Shown here: positions 28,341 to 37,743 of the stretch, one piece after another | How positions within the stretch are numbered: position 1 is the stretch's first letter | Layout: the number at the start of each line of letters is the position of its first letter | From: Oharaeibacter diazotrophicus | GTDB taxonomy: Bacteria; Pseudomonadota; Alphaproteobacteria; Rhizobiales; Pleomorphomonadaceae | DNA length: 64,000 bases | Direction: 5' to 3' | Assembly: GCF_004362745.1 (NCBI RefSeq) | Contig: NZ_SNXY01000010.1 | Location: 188,501-252,500, forward strand | Notes under the pieces: model-generated | What the model saw: the letters and a program-made list of their open reading frames with translations, nothing else | Database searches by the model: none | Told to the model about the DNA's origin: nothing | Made by a program: the position numbers and the translations under genes

Positions 28341-29473
28341 GACACCCGTCTCCCCTGGCGCCAGACCGCGCGCACCAGCGGCACCTCGTGGTCGGTGCGG
28401 ACGCGGACGAGGTCGCCGCGCCGGCCGGGCTCGATCACGCCGCGGTCGTGGAGGCCGGCGGCGGCGGCGGGGTTGCGGGTGACGGTGGCGATCGCCGCCG
28501 GCAGCGACAGCACGCCGTCCTCGGCCGCCATGAAGGCGGCGTGGATCAGCGAGAACGGCACGTAGTCCGACGACAGGATGTCGAGGAGGCCGGCCTCGAT
28601 CAGCGAACGCGCCGAGACGTTGCCGCTGTGCGAACCACCGCGCACGTAGTTGGGCGCGCCCATCAGGATCTTCAGGCCGGCGGCGTGGGCGGCCTCCGCG
28701 GCCTCGCGCGTGGTCGGGAACTCGGCGAGCGACACGCCGTGGTCGACGCTCTCGGCGACATGGGCGGCGGTGGCGTCGTCGTGCGAGGCGATCACGATGC
28801 CGGCGGCGCGGCAGCGCTCGGCGATGGCGCGCCGGTGCGGTTCGGCGTGGATCTCCGACAGCCGCCGCCGCTCGGCGATCATCGCCTGATAGGCCGTCTC
28901 GGTCATCCCGGTCTTGCCCATGTAGTAGACGCGGTGATGGTCGAGCGAGACGAACTGGCGTTGGCCGGGGGTGTGGTCCATCAGCGAGGCGAGGCGGACG
29001 CGGTCGTCGCCCTCGAACAGGGCGAAGGCCTCGAGCGCGTCCGGCGCCGACACCTCGCAGCGCAGGTGGATGAAGTGGTCGGCGCGCAGCCGGTCGGCGG
29101 CGACGCCGGCCTCGATGGCGTCGGCGAGCCGGCGCATGTCGGCGCTCTCGAGCTCGTCGTCGGGGCCGCGGCCGCAGCGCAGCGCGTCGAACACCGTGGT
29201 GATGCCGGAGGCGGCGACCTGGGCGTCGTGGGCCTGCACCGAGGCGAGCGGGTTCCAGCGCACCTTCGGCCGCGGCGCGTAGTGGTTCTCGAGGTGGTCG
29301 GTGTGCAGCTCGACGATGCCGGGCACGACGTGGTCGCCGTCGAGGTCCTCGCCGAGGGCGGAGACGCCCTCGTCGACCGCGGCGACGACGCCGTCGCGCA
29401 CCACGACGGTGCCGTGGACGACGCGGTCGGCGAGCACGATGCGCGCGTTGGTGAGGATCAGGTCGGCGGTCAT
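28337..29473 (-). CDS. phnM: Alpha-D-ribose 1-methylphosphonate 5-triphosphate diphosphatase (PhnM)
   Basis: A 378-residue amidohydrolase-fold enzyme that removes pyrophosphate from the triphosphate intermediate of the C-P lyase pathway. The metal site is visible in VELHTDHLENH (His57, His60) and in VIASHDDATAAH; LMDHTPGQRQFVSLDHH and GSHSGNVSARSLIEAG are PhnM blocks. Length is normal for the family. It lies 11 bases after the DUF1045 gene and overlaps phnN, forming a three-gene operon. The core C-P lyase genes phnGHIJKL are not in the window. Confidence 0.95.
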   Translation of the reverse strand: MTADLILTNARIVLADRVVHGTVVVRDGVVAAVDEGVSALGEDLDGDHVVPGIVELHTDHLENHYAPRPKVRWNPLASVQAHDAQVAASGITTVFDALRCGRGPDDELESADMRRLADAIEAGVAADRLRADHFIHLRCEVSAPDALEAFALFEGDDRVRLASLMDHTPGQRQFVSLDHHRVYYMGKTGMTETAYQAMIAERRRLSEIHAEPHRRAIAERCRAAGIVIASHDDATAAHVAESVDHGVSLAEFPTTREAAEAAHAAGLKILMGAPNYVRGGSHSGNVSARSLIEAGLLDILSSDYVPFSLIHAAFMAAEDGVLSLPAAIATVTRNPAAAAGLHDRGVIEPGRRGDLVRVRTDHEVPLVRAVWRQGRRVS

Positions 29474-29484
29474 GTCGGCTCCGG

Positions 29485-30171
29485 TCAGGCGTCGGCGAGA
29501 CGCCGGGTCTCCAGCACGGCGAAGGGCGCGCCGGGCGCGGGCTCGGCGAACAGGGCGAGGGTGTCGATCGCGATCGGCTCGGCGACGGCGGCGGCGAAAT
29601 GCGCCTTGGCGGCGGTTTCCAGCCGGTCGGCCTCTTCGCCGGCGACGCGCCCGGTCAGCGTCATGTGGAAGCGGAACTCGTCGAAGACGTAAGGATAGCC
29701 CCAGGCGGCGAGCAGTTCGTCCTGGCGCGCCGAGAGTCCGGCGCGGCGGCGCCGGGCGATCTCGTCGGCTGAGGCGGGGGCGCGGAAGGCGTCGAAGGCG
29801 CTGACGCAGGCGCCGGCGAGGCCGTCGAGGTCGAGCGTCTCGACGACGGGCGTCAGCGCGAGGAAGCCGTCGACGCGGGCGACGGCGAGGTCGAGCGCGA
29901 TCGCGGGGCGGACGGCGGCGAAGTCGCGGAAGGCGGCGCGGAGGTCGGCCTCGCGCCGGCCCGGCGCCAGCGCGAAGGGCGGCTTCAGCGTGGCGTGCCA
30001 GCCGTAGCGGCGCGGCTCGGCGGTCACGGTGGCGAAGCGGTCGGGATCGACGCCCTCGACCGCGGGCAGCGGGCGGTCGGTGCCGGCGTGGGCGCAGCGG
30101 CCGAGCCAGTCGGCGCCCGCCTCGGCGAGCGCGCTGCCGGGCGGGGGGGCGAAGTAGACGGCGTAACGCAT
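29485..30171 (-). CDS. DUF1045 phosphonate-metabolism protein, 2H phosphodiesterase fold
   Basis: A 228-residue protein of the group linked to phosphonate operons (DUF1045). The two His motifs of the 2H phosphoesterase superfamily are visible as WHATLKPPF and FHMTLTG, so it may hydrolyse a cyclic phosphate such as the cyclic ribose product of C-P lyase, a role filled by PhnP elsewhere; that role is inferred. MRYAVYF at 30171 is where homologues start; an upstream ATG would add 25 poorly conserved residues. First gene of the phn operon here. Confidence 0.9.
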   Translation of the reverse strand: MRYAVYFAPPPGSALAEAGADWLGRCAHAGTDRPLPAVEGVDPDRFATVTAEPRRYGWHATLKPPFALAPGRREADLRAAFRDFAAVRPAIALDLAVARVDGFLALTPVVETLDLDGLAGACVSAFDAFRAPASADEIARRRRAGLSARQDELLAAWGYPYVFDEFRFHMTLTGRVAGEEADRLETAAKAHFAAAVAEPIAIDTLALFAEPAPGAPFAVLETRRLADA

Positions 30172-30625
30172 GGCGGACCCGGATTCCTGTCGAGGGCCCG
30201 GCACCGGCACCCCGCGTCCCGCACGCGCGTCCGGTGGGGCGGCCACCTGGAAACGGCCGCGGACCCTCCTCGTCCCGCAAGCCCATGACCGATCGGCGTG
30301 ACCGCAAGATGACGGATCGCCGAACGTGTCGCCATGCTAGCGCGCGGCCGGCCGGCGATGAAGCCTCGGAAGGTGGGGCGATACGGAAGGAGGGGGTGGT
30401 GGCGGCGAATCGTGCGCGCCGTCCGGTCGGCCGTCACGGAGGCGCGCCGGTCCGCGGTGCCCGTCGCCGCGTGCTTTCGGCACGCTCTTCTCGACAGCGC
30501 GGCGGCTGCCGGCTTAGCCTTGCCGGATCGGTCCAACCGGCCGCGCGCCGCGGCGATTCGGAACGCTGTGCCGGCGCGGGGGCGGACCCGCATTTCGCGC
30601 AGGCCTCGCTTCCGGGAACCCCATC
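30172..30625. other. Intergenic region, no gene seen
   Basis: About 450 bases between the divergent DUF1045 and cupin genes. Open frames across it are G+C-driven and show no recognisable protein. It presumably holds the phn promoter, but I could not pick out a convincing one or a Pho box. Confidence 0.4.
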
Positions 30626-30961
30626 ATGTCCGACTGGCTCGTCTCCCTCGCCGCCGCTCGCGAGGCCCTGTTCGAGGCCGATCATCCCTTCGCGGTGCTG
30701 ATGAAGGCCGGCACCATGTCGGTCGAACTCTATTCGCCGGTCGGCACCGACGAGCAGACCCCGCACGCCCAGGACGAGCTCTACGTGATCGTTCAGGGCA
30801 CCGGCATGTTCAACCGCGCCGGCGAGCGCCGTCCGTTCCAGCCGAACGACGTCATCTTCGTGCCCGCCGGCATGGAACACCGCTTCGAGGGCTTCTCCGA
30901 CGACTTCCAGACCTGGGTGATCTTCTGGGGGCCGAAGGGCGGGGAGGCGGCCGCGGGGTGA
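30626..30961 (+). CDS. Small cupin-domain protein
   Basis: A 111-residue single-domain cupin, a beta-barrel that usually binds one divalent metal. The first cupin motif is seen in PHAQDELYVIVQGTG (with His and Glu ligands) and the second in VIFVPAGMEHRFEGF (with His). VELYSPVGTDEQTPH is the strand before. Such proteins are dioxygenases, isomerases or simple sugar binders; nothing nearby fixes the role. It converges with the exported protein gene. Confidence 0.88.
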   Translation: MSDWLVSLAAAREALFEADHPFAVLMKAGTMSVELYSPVGTDEQTPHAQDELYVIVQGTGMFNRAGERRPFQPNDVIFVPAGMEHRFEGFSDDFQTWVIFWGPKGGEAAAG

Positions 30962-30991
30962 GCGGCCGCCGGATCGCGTCGCCCGACCCGC

Positions 30992-31483
30992 TCAGGAGCA
31001 GCCGAGCACGTTGAAGGTGAGGTTGTAGAGCAGGAACCAGCCGTTGCCGGTCATGTCGACGCGGATCGACTTCACCTCCACCGGCGGGAAGCGCACGAAC
31101 AGCGGCGACGCCACCGTGCCTGCGCCGCCCGGCGAGAAGTCGCGGCCGACCGCGACACCGCGGAGATCGAGCAGCGTCACCGTCGTGCCGTCGGGCTTCT
31201 TGGCCGTGATGGCGACGCGCGAGCCGACGGTCGTCATGTCCGAGCCGGCCTGTCCGAGCGAGAAGCCGTAGAGGGTCGCCGGCTTTGTCAGGTTGCGCTG
31301 GACATAGGCCTTGCCGTTCTTCGCGTTGCTCCAGCGGCCGCCGAAGAAGGGGTCGCCGACGAGGGTGTGGGTGCTGTCGTAGAAGGTGGTGCCGGCGAGC
31401 GCCGGGCAGGGCGGCGCGGCCGACGCCGCGGTGGCCGCGACCACGAGGGCCGTCGACAGGACGGCGGCGATCATCGTCTTCAT
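30992..31483 (-). CDS. Exported protein of unknown function
   Basis: A 163-residue protein with a clear Sec signal peptide (MKTMIAAVLSTALVVAATAA, cleavage after ASA near 22). The mature part is rich in beta-strand patterns with PCPALAGTTFYDS, RVAITAKKPDGTTVTLLDL and FVRFPPVEVKSIRVDMTGN, ending in NVLGCS; the two cysteines near the ends could form a disulfide. The GGGGGAGA site supports the ATG at 31483. I do not recognise the family; a periplasmic or surface beta-sandwich is likely. Confidence 0.8.
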   Translation of the reverse strand: MKTMIAAVLSTALVVAATAASAAPPCPALAGTTFYDSTHTLVGDPFFGGRWSNAKNGKAYVQRNLTKPATLYGFSLGQAGSDMTTVGSRVAITAKKPDGTTVTLLDLRGVAVGRDFSPGGAGTVASPLFVRFPPVEVKSIRVDMTGNGWFLLYNLTFNVLGCS

Positions 31484-31611
31484 GGCAGGTCTCCCCCGCG
31501 GGAACCGGCCGGCGCCGGTGACGCCGGACCGTCCCACCGAAGAGGTGGGGCGTGCGCCGGTCCGGTGCGATCCGGATCTTCACCATTGCGAAACGATACG
31601 GGGTGAGCCCC

Positions 31612-32079
31612 TCAGCGCCGCCAGCGCCCGGCCTGCTCGTCGTCGGCGCTCTTCGCCGCGACCCAGCCGGCGTCGCCGCCTTCCGCGAGGTGTTCCTTCT
31701 TCCAGAACGGGGCGCGGGTCTTGAGGAAGTCCATCAGGAATTCGGCGGCGGCGAAGGCCGAGCCGCGGTGCGGCGAGGCGGTGGCGACGAGCACGATGCG
31801 GCCGCCGGGCGCGATGCGGCCGAAGCGGTGGATCACGGTGACAGCGGTGAGGTCGGGCCAGCGCAGGGCCGCCTCGGCGGCGACGCGGCCGATCTCGGCC
31901 TCGGCCATGCCGGGATAATGCTCGAGCTCGAGCGCGGCGAGCCGGCCACCCTCGTCGCGGCAGAGGCCGAGGAAGCTCGCGACCGCGCCGACGTCGCGCC
32001 GGCCGGCGTGGAGGCGCTCGATCTCGGCGCCGACGTCGAAGTCGTCGGCCTGGACGCGGACGTCGGGCACGGCGGGCAT
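31612..32079 (-). CDS. moaE: Molybdopterin synthase catalytic subunit MoaE
   Basis: A 155-residue subunit that inserts two sulfurs into precursor Z to form molybdopterin. Family blocks are VASFLGLCRDE, LELEHYPGMAEAEI, VIHRFGRIAPGG and the catalytic C-terminal segment FLKTRAPFWKKEHL, whose lysines act with the MoaD thiocarboxylate. It starts 4 bases after the moaD stop, consistent with formation of the MoaD-MoaE heterotetramer from one message. Length is normal. Confidence 0.95.
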   Translation of the reverse strand: MPAVPDVRVQADDFDVGAEIERLHAGRRDVGAVASFLGLCRDEGGRLAALELEHYPGMAEAEIGRVAAEAALRWPDLTAVTVIHRFGRIAPGGRIVLVATASPHRGSAFAAAEFLMDFLKTRAPFWKKEHLAEGGDAGWVAAKSADDEQAGRWRR

Positions 32080-32083
32080 CGCC

Positions 32084-32347
32084 TCAGCCCCCGGTCATCG
32101 GCGGGAACAGCGCGATCTCGCGCGGGCTGCCGAGCGGCTCGTCGTGGGCGACGTGCATCTGGTCGAGCGCGACGCGGATCGCGGCGGGCTGCTCGAGGGC
32201 GTAGGCGAAGTTGTCGCCGCGGCCGGCGAGCCAGGCGACGAGGTCGCCGACGGTGCCGAGGTGCTCGGGCAGCTCCACCGTCTCGTCGGCGAAGCCGATC
32301 CGCTCGCGGACCCAGGCGAAGTAGACGAGGCGGACGGGGGCGGTCAC
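32084..32347 (-). CDS. moaD: Molybdopterin synthase sulfur carrier subunit MoaD
   Basis: An 87-residue ubiquitin-like sulfur carrier. The C-terminus ends in FPPMTGG, with the obligatory diglycine that becomes a thiocarboxylate; VRLVYFAWVRERIG is the family's N-terminal strand-helix. The GTG start at 32347 overlaps the pgsA stop by 4 bases (GTGA). Gene order pgsA-moaD-moaE is common in Hyphomicrobiales although phospholipid and molybdenum cofactor synthesis are unrelated. Confidence 0.94.
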   Translation of the reverse strand: MTAPVRLVYFAWVRERIGFADETVELPEHLGTVGDLVAWLAGRGDNFAYALEQPAAIRVALDQMHVAHDEPLGSPREIALFPPMTGG

Positions 32348-32940
32348 CGGTTCTCCTCCACGAGATGGACCAGGGCGGCGCGGAAATAGTCGTAGCCGGT
32401 GTAGAGCGTCACCAGCGCCGCGGTCCACAGCAGCGTCAGCCCGACCTCGGTGGTGCCGGGCACCAGCTTGTCGCCGGCGGGACCGGCGAGCAGGAAGCCG
32501 ATCGCCACCAGCTGCGCCGTGGTCTTCCACTTGGCGAGCCGGGTCACCGGCACGCTGACCTTCAGCTCGGCCAGGAATTCGCGCAGGCCCGAGACGAACA
32601 CCTCGCGCATCAGGATGATCACCGCCGCCCACATCGACCAGCCGGCGATGGTGCCGGCGCCGGCGAGCACCAGCAGGCACACGGCCACCAGCAGCTTGTC
32701 GGCGATCGGGTCGAGCATCCGGCCGAGCGAGGACTGCTGCGCCCACAGCCGGGCGAGGTAGCCGTCGAAATAGTCGGTGATCGAGGCGAAGGCGAACAGG
32801 CCGAAGGCGAGCCAGCGCCCGCCGTCGCCCTCGAGATAGAACGAGGCCGCGACCAGCGGAACGGCGACGATCCGCAGGTAGGTCAGGATGTTCGGAAGCG
32901 AGAGGGCGGTCTGCATGGACACATGGTGATGGGCGGCCAT
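32344..32940 (-). CDS. pgsA: CDP-diacylglycerol-glycerol-3-phosphate 3-phosphatidyltransferase
   Basis: A 198-residue inner-membrane enzyme making phosphatidylglycerophosphate, the precursor of phosphatidylglycerol and cardiolipin. The family motif is complete: DYFDGYLAR then LGRMLDPIADK, with the usual eight-residue spacing. LSLPNILTYLRIVAVP is the typical N-terminal segment and four to five membrane segments follow. ATG 32940 gives an eight-residue leader before MQTALSLPN; ATG 32916 is an alternative start and neither has a strong ribosome site. Confidence 0.94.
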   Translation of the reverse strand: MAAHHHVSMQTALSLPNILTYLRIVAVPLVAASFYLEGDGGRWLAFGLFAFASITDYFDGYLARLWAQQSSLGRMLDPIADKLLVAVCLLVLAGAGTIAGWSMWAAVIILMREVFVSGLREFLAELKVSVPVTRLAKWKTTAQLVAIGFLLAGPAGDKLVPGTTEVGLTLLWTAALVTLYTGYDYFRAALVHLVEENR

Positions 32941-33017
32941 GTCCGATCCATGACACGCGGCGGGATCGCTCCGCAAGGGCGGTGGACGAGAGGACGGCGC
33001 GAGGGCCGCCCGGCGGT

Positions 33018-34127
33018 TCAGGGGACGGAGGTCGGGCGGGAGGGATGCGCCGTCACAAGGGCGACATTCGGCCGGGCGCCCGGCGGCGGTGGAACGGCCC
33101 CGGCCGCCGCGGTGCAGGTCCGCCCGACGTCGCCACCGCGCTCGCTCCAGGTCTTCGGCGCCATGCCGGTCACGCGCAGGAATTCGCGGTTGAAGTTGGA
33201 CTTGGTGCCGAAGCCGCTCGCCAGCATCGCCTCGGTGACGCCGTCGCCGGCGTCGAGGCGGGCGCAGGCGTGGCGGACGCGCCAGCCGTTGACGAGGCGC
33301 GAGACGTTCTCGCCGGTCGCCCGGTTGACCGCGGCAGAGACCTGCTTGGCCGGCAGCGTCAGCCGGCGCGCGAGTCGGGCGAGGGTGAGGTCGGGGTCGA
33401 GATAGAGCCGGGTCTCGGCCATCAGTGCGTCGATCCGCGCCATCAGAGCGGCGTCGGCGGCGGCGATCTCCGGGGCGGTGGCGGCGGGGACGGCGGTCTC
33501 GTCCTCCTCCTCGGCCGCGGCGGCCGGCGGCGCGGCGAGCACGCCGGAGAGGGTGAGGAGGCCGATGCCGAGGAGGTTGCCGACGGTGAGCACCACCACG
33601 ATCCACGGCCGCAGCCAGTCCGCCCCCGCGCCCATCGCCGCGGCCATGGCGACGTCGCCGACGGCGGAGAACAGGAGCGCGCCGGCGATCGCCCGCCAGA
33701 CGAGTCCGGGCCGCTCGCCGGTGGCGAGCGACAGCCGCGGCGTCGCGTCGGCGCCGGCCCGGAGCCGCCACAGCAGAGCGCCAGCGTAGACCACGAAGAC
33801 GGTGGGGATCAGGACGTCGAGGAGGAGAGGGGCGGTCAGGGTCGTGAACAGGGTGAAGGCCGGCACGGCGGCGTGCCAGAGGTCGCGGCCGGGATCGAAC
33901 GGGCGCACGGCGGTGACCTGGAAGACGATCCAGGCGAGCGGCGGGATCATCGCCGCCGTCACCGGCTGGATCGGCAGGAACACCCGGTAGGACAGGATCA
34001 CCGCCTGGATCGCGATGGCGCCGAGGAGGACGGCGAAGGCGGCGGGGCGGTCGCGCAGCACCAGGATGCGGAGGGCGAGATAGCCGAACACGACGGCGAC
34101 GAACATCGGGACGGGCAGGACCGGCAT
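33018..34127 (-). CDS. AraC-family regulator with membrane-embedded N-terminus
   Basis: A 369-residue protein. Residues 1-210 contain six to seven hydrophobic segments; a short Ala/Glu-rich linker follows; residues 240-340 are an AraC-type DNA-binding domain with two helix-turn-helix units (LARLARRLTLPAKQVSAAVN and VTEAMLASGFGTKSNFNREF) and the family's end segment FLRVTGMAPKTW. This is the architecture of membrane-anchored AraC-type regulators. The GAGGGAG site fixes the ATG at 34127. A 141-base gap separates it from a divergent hydrolase gene, its most likely target. The C-terminal 35 residues are Pro/Ala-rich. Confidence 0.9.
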   Translation of the reverse strand: MPVLPVPMFVAVVFGYLALRILVLRDRPAAFAVLLGAIAIQAVILSYRVFLPIQPVTAAMIPPLAWIVFQVTAVRPFDPGRDLWHAAVPAFTLFTTLTAPLLLDVLIPTVFVVYAGALLWRLRAGADATPRLSLATGERPGLVWRAIAGALLFSAVGDVAMAAAMGAGADWLRPWIVVVLTVGNLLGIGLLTLSGVLAAPPAAAAEEEDETAVPAATAPEIAAADAALMARIDALMAETRLYLDPDLTLARLARRLTLPAKQVSAAVNRATGENVSRLVNGWRVRHACARLDAGDGVTEAMLASGFGTKSNFNREFLRVTGMAPKTWSERGGDVGRTCTAAAGAVPPPPGARPNVALVTAHPSRPTSVP

Positions 34128-34268
34128 GGGGCTCCCTCGGGGTGGACGGCGCCAGAATGGTCCGACATCCGCTTCCGGGCGACCTCTTTCCGGTTCGAGG
34201 ACGCGGCCGCGGCGGAAAACCTGCGATCGGAGCGGCACGGGCATCCCGCCCGACGGAACGAGACGCCG

Positions 34269-35336
34269 ATGTTCGACCTCCTCCTCGCCGCCATCCGGGC
34301 GGTGCCGCCGCTCCTCTCCGCCGCCCTCGCGGCGGCCACCCCGCTCCACGCCGCCGACGCCGTGCCCGGCTACGACCGCTTCGACGTCGCGGCCGCGCAC
34401 CGCTCCGGCCTCGTGGCCGCCTCGGTGTGGTATCCCGCCGGCCCCGGCGGCAACCCGGGCCTCGTCGGTGACAACGCCGTGTTCCGCGGCACCCGCGTCT
34501 CGGTCGGCGCGACGGTCGCCGGCGGGCGACACCCGCTGGTGGTGCTGTCGCACGGCTCCGGCGGCAACATGGACGGCCTCGGCTGGCTGTCGTCGGAACT
34601 GGCCGCGAAGGGCGTGATGGTGCTGGCGGTCAATCACCCCGGCAGCACGTCGGGCGACAGTTCGGCGCGCCGGTCGGTCGATCTCGCCTCCCGCGAGGCC
34701 GACCTCTCCGCCGCCCTCGACACGTTGCTCGCCGATCCCGCCTTCGGGCCGCACGTCGACCCCGCCGCGATCACCGCCGCGGGCTTCTCGCTCGGCGGCG
34801 CGACGGCGCTCAACCTCGCCGGCCTCGTCGCCGACCGCGACGCCTTCGCCGCCTATTGCGCCCGGATCGAGGGACCGCACGACTGCGGCTGGTTCGAGTC
34901 CGGCGGCGTCGATCCGGCCGCGCTGCCGCCGGCCTTCTCGGCGACGCGGGCCGACCCGCGGATCTCGGCGGTGGTCGCGGTCGACCCGGCCTTCGGCGAC
35001 ACCTACACGGCCGCGAGCATCGCCGCGTCCGGCCGGCCGATGCTGTTCCTGAACCTCGGCGAGGCCGACCGCTGGCGCGCGGTCGACGTCGGTCCGACCG
35101 GCAACCACCTCGTCGGCCGGGTGCCGGGGGCGTCCTACGCGGTGATCGCGCCGGCCTGGCACTTCTCCTTCCTCGGGATCTGCAAGCCCGAGGGCCGGCA
35201 GCGCCTGATCGAGGAGCGGGACGACCCGGTCTGCGACGATCCCGCCGGCTCCGACCGCGCCGACGTCCACCGCCGCGCGGTCGCGGCGATCCTCGCCTTC
35301 GTCGATCGCCACGGCAAGCCGGCGGCGTCGCAGTGA
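34269..35336 (+). CDS. Exported alpha/beta hydrolase
   Basis: A 355-residue protein with a signal peptide ([17 protein letters not shown], cleavage near residue 36). It has the alpha/beta hydrolase fold: [18 protein letters not shown] (oxyanion region), the nucleophile elbow [16 protein letters not shown], an acid in AVDPAFGD and a histidine in [10 protein letters not shown]. It resembles dienelactone hydrolase or PAF acetylhydrolase-like lipases of periplasmic location. The divergent AraC-type gene probably controls it. The substrate is unknown; paired cysteines in [14 protein letters not shown] may form a disulfide in the periplasm. Confidence 0.87.
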   Translation: MFDLLLAAIRAVPPLLSAALAAATPLHAADAVPGYDRFDVAAAHRSGLVAASVWYPAGPGGNPGLVGDNAVFRGTRVSVGATVAGGRHPLVVLSHGSGGNMDGLGWLSSELAAKGVMVLAVNHPGSTSGDSSARRSVDLASREADLSAALDTLLADPAFGPHVDPAAITAAGFSLGGATALNLAGLVADRDAFAAYCARIEGPHDCGWFESGGVDPAALPPAFSATRADPRISAVVAVDPAFGDTYTAASIAASGRPMLFLNLGEADRWRAVDVGPTGNHLVGRVPGASYAVIAPAWHFSFLGICKPEGRQRLIEERDDPVCDDPAGSDRADVHRRAVAAILAFVDRHGKPAASQ

Positions 35337-35358
35337 CGCGGCGCGGGGGCGGCGGGCC

Positions 35359-37386
35359 TCACCCGCTCTCGTGGAAATAGTCGTAGATCGCCTTGGCGGT
35401 GGCGGCGGAGACGCCCGGCACCGCCTCGAGGTCGGAGAGGGCGGCGCGCTGGATCGCCTTCAGCGTGCCGAAATGGTTGAGCAGGGCGCGCTTGCGGGTC
35501 GGGCCGACGCCCGGGATCTCCTGCAGGCCGCCCTGGGTGATCTGCTTGCTGCGGCGGGCGCGGTGCGAGCCGATCGCGAAGCGGTGCGCCTCGTCGCGCA
35601 GGCGCTGGACGAAGTAGAGCACCGGGTCGCGGGTCGGCAGCATGAAGTCGGCCCGGCCGGGGACGAAGAAGCGCTCGCGGCCGGCGTCGCGGTCCGGGCC
35701 CTTGGCGACGCCGACCAGCGGCACGTCGACGAGGCCGATCTCGTCGAGGATCGCCTTGGCGGCCGAGAGCTGGCCGGCGCCGCCGTCGATCAGCACCAGG
35801 TCCGGCCAGGGGCCGAAGCCGTCCTCGTCGCGCGGGGCGGTCTCCTTGCTGCCGTGCTCCTTCATCAGCCGCGAGAAGCGCCGGGTCATCACCTCGCGCA
35901 TCATGCCGAAGTCGTCGCCGGGCGTGATGTCGGCCCCGCGGATGTTGAACTTGCGGTAGTGGGTCTTCATGAAGCCGCCGGGCCCGGCGACGATCATCGC
36001 GCCGACCGGGTTGGTGCCCATGATGTGCGAGTTGTCGTAGACCTCGATCCGCCGCGGCGTGTCGGCGAGGCCGAACACCCGGCCGACGCCCTCCATCAGC
36101 TTCAGCTGCGAGGAGGAATCGGCGAGCCGGCGGGCGAGCGCCTCGCGGGCGTTCTGGACGGCGTGGTCGACGAGGTCCTTCTTCTCGCCGCGCCGGGGCT
36201 CGGCGACCTCGACGCGGTGGCCGGCCTTCTCGGAGAGGGCGCGGGCCATCAGCTCCATGTCCTCGAGCTCGTGGCTGACCAGCACCAGCCGCGGCACCGG
36301 CTTGTCGTCGTAGAACTGCGCCACGAAGGACGACAGCACCTCGCCGCCCTCGCTGCCGCCGGCCTTCGGGAAGAACGCGTGGTTGCCCCAGTTCTGGCCG
36401 GTGCGGAAGAAGAACACCTGGACGCAGGTCTGCCCGCCCTCCTGGTGGACGGCGAAGACGTCGGCCTCTTCGACGCCCTGCGGGTTGATGCCCTGGTGCG
36501 ACTGCACGTGGCTGAGCGCGGCGAGACGGTCGCGGTAGACTGCGGCGCTCTCGAAGTCGAGGTCCTCGGCGGCGCGGTTCATGGCGGTGGCGAGCTCGTC
36601 CTTGACCGCCTGGCTGCGGCCGGACAGGAAGGCGTCGGCCTCGCGCACCAGTTCGGCGTAGTCGGCCGTGGCGATCTCGCCGGTGCAGGGGGCGGCGCAG
36701 CGCTTGATCTGGTGCAGCAGGCAAGGCCGCGTCCGCGTCTCGTAGACCGAGTCCGAGCAGGTGCGGATCAGGAACGCCTTCTGCAGCGCGTTGATGGTGC
36801 GCCCGACCGCACCCGCCGAGGCGAACGGACCGAAGTAGCGGCCCTTGCGGGTGCGGGCGCCGCGGTGCTTGACCAGCTGCGGCGCGGCGTGGTCCTCGGC
36901 GATCAGGATGTAGGGGAAGCTCTTGTCGTCGCGCAGCAGCACGTTGAAGCGCGGCCTGAGCTGCTTGATCAGGTTGGCCTCGAGCAGCAGCGCCTCGGTC
37001 TCGGTGGCGGTGCGCACGAATTCCATCGCCGCCGTCGCCTGCACCATGCGGATGATGCGGGTCGGCAGCTGGCCGAGGCGGACGTAGTTGGCGACGCGCT
37101 TCTTCAGGCTCTTGGCCTTGCCGACGTAGAGCACGTCGCCCTTGGCGTCGAGCATCCGGTAGACGCCCGGCGCGTTGGGCAGCACCTTCACCATGGCCGC
37201 GACCACCGCCGCGCCCTTGCGCGTCTCGCCGGAGTCGAGGTCGACCTCGGACCCCTCGGCCTCGTCGGTCGGCTCCAGCTCGAGGTCGGGCGTCGGGCCG
37301 GCCTCGTCGTCCTCGTCGGCGAGGGGGAGGAGCGCGGGATCGATCGGTGCGTCGGTGTCGCCGGAGGGGCCTGGGGTGTCTGTCAT
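35359..37386 (-). CDS. uvrC: Excinuclease ABC subunit C
   Basis: A 675-residue nucleotide excision repair nuclease making both incisions around a lesion marked by UvrA/UvrB. The GIY-YIG nuclease is seen as [20 protein letters not shown] (73-92), the CCAPC-like cluster as CAAPCTGEI, a UVR motif follows, the RNase H-like domain has [18 protein letters not shown], and two helix-hairpin-helix units ([16 protein letters not shown] and [15 protein letters not shown]) close the protein. An acidic, probably disordered extension of about 60 residues precedes the nuclease, so the protein is longer than the usual 610. ATG 37386 is chosen over 37419 by conservation. Confidence 0.96.
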   Translation of the reverse strand: MTDTPGPSGDTDAPIDPALLPLADEDDEAGPTPDLELEPTDEAEGSEVDLDSGETRKGAAVVAAMVKVLPNAPGVYRMLDAKGDVLYVGKAKSLKKRVANYVRLGQLPTRIIRMVQATAAMEFVRTATETEALLLEANLIKQLRPRFNVLLRDDKSFPYILIAEDHAAPQLVKHRGARTRKGRYFGPFASAGAVGRTINALQKAFLIRTCSDSVYETRTRPCLLHQIKRCAAPCTGEIATADYAELVREADAFLSGRSQAVKDELATAMNRAAEDLDFESAAVYRDRLAALSHVQSHQGINPQGVEEADVFAVHQEGGQTCVQVFFFRTGQNWGNHAFFPKAGGSEGGEVLSSFVAQFYDDKPVPRLVLVSHELEDMELMARALSEKAGHRVEVAEPRRGEKKDLVDHAVQNAREALARRLADSSSQLKLMEGVGRVFGLADTPRRIEVYDNSHIMGTNPVGAMIVAGPGGFMKTHYRKFNIRGADITPGDDFGMMREVMTRRFSRLMKEHGSKETAPRDEDGFGPWPDLVLIDGGAGQLSAAKAILDEIGLVDVPLVGVAKGPDRDAGRERFFVPGRADFMLPTRDPVLYFVQRLRDEAHRFAIGSHRARRSKQITQGGLQEIPGVGPTRKRALLNHFGTLKAIQRAALSDLEAVPGVSAATAKAIYDYFHESG

Positions 37387-37743
37387 GTCGGTCCGAGGTG
37401 TTCGGGCGAGCCGTGGCACGTCCGTGCGTCAGCGGCTGTCCGGATCCCTCATATAGGCCGGTCCGCCGATTCCGGCGACCGTCGCGCGACCGGCCGGTCA
37501 CGGCGGCTCGCCCGGCGGGCGAGGGGCGTGGCGCGCGACGATGCAGACGCGCCGATCTTGCCCGTTTCGCAGGCGGCGCGCGGCGGTGTTGGGAAAGAAT
37601 TTACCAGCCCGGCCCAGGAATGGTCGAGAGGGGGGAGACGCCGAACGGCCGCCGCCGACGCCTGCGCAGCGTCGGTCGGAGGCGACGGCCGAGCGTGTCC
37701 CCGACGTGACCGATTTCCCGTGGCCACGCGGATTGGGGGCATC
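37387..37743. other. Divergent intergenic region between uvrC and the chemotaxis gene
   Basis: About 357 bases with no gene. Both promoters should be here; no clear -35/-10 pair, operator or hairpin was found. Confidence 0.4.

Noticed and set aside
28337-30307. Single 656-residue fusion of DUF1045-region sequence and PhnM
   Set aside because: The upstream part is out of frame with the real DUF1045 gene and is Arg-rich; PhnM begins at 29473.
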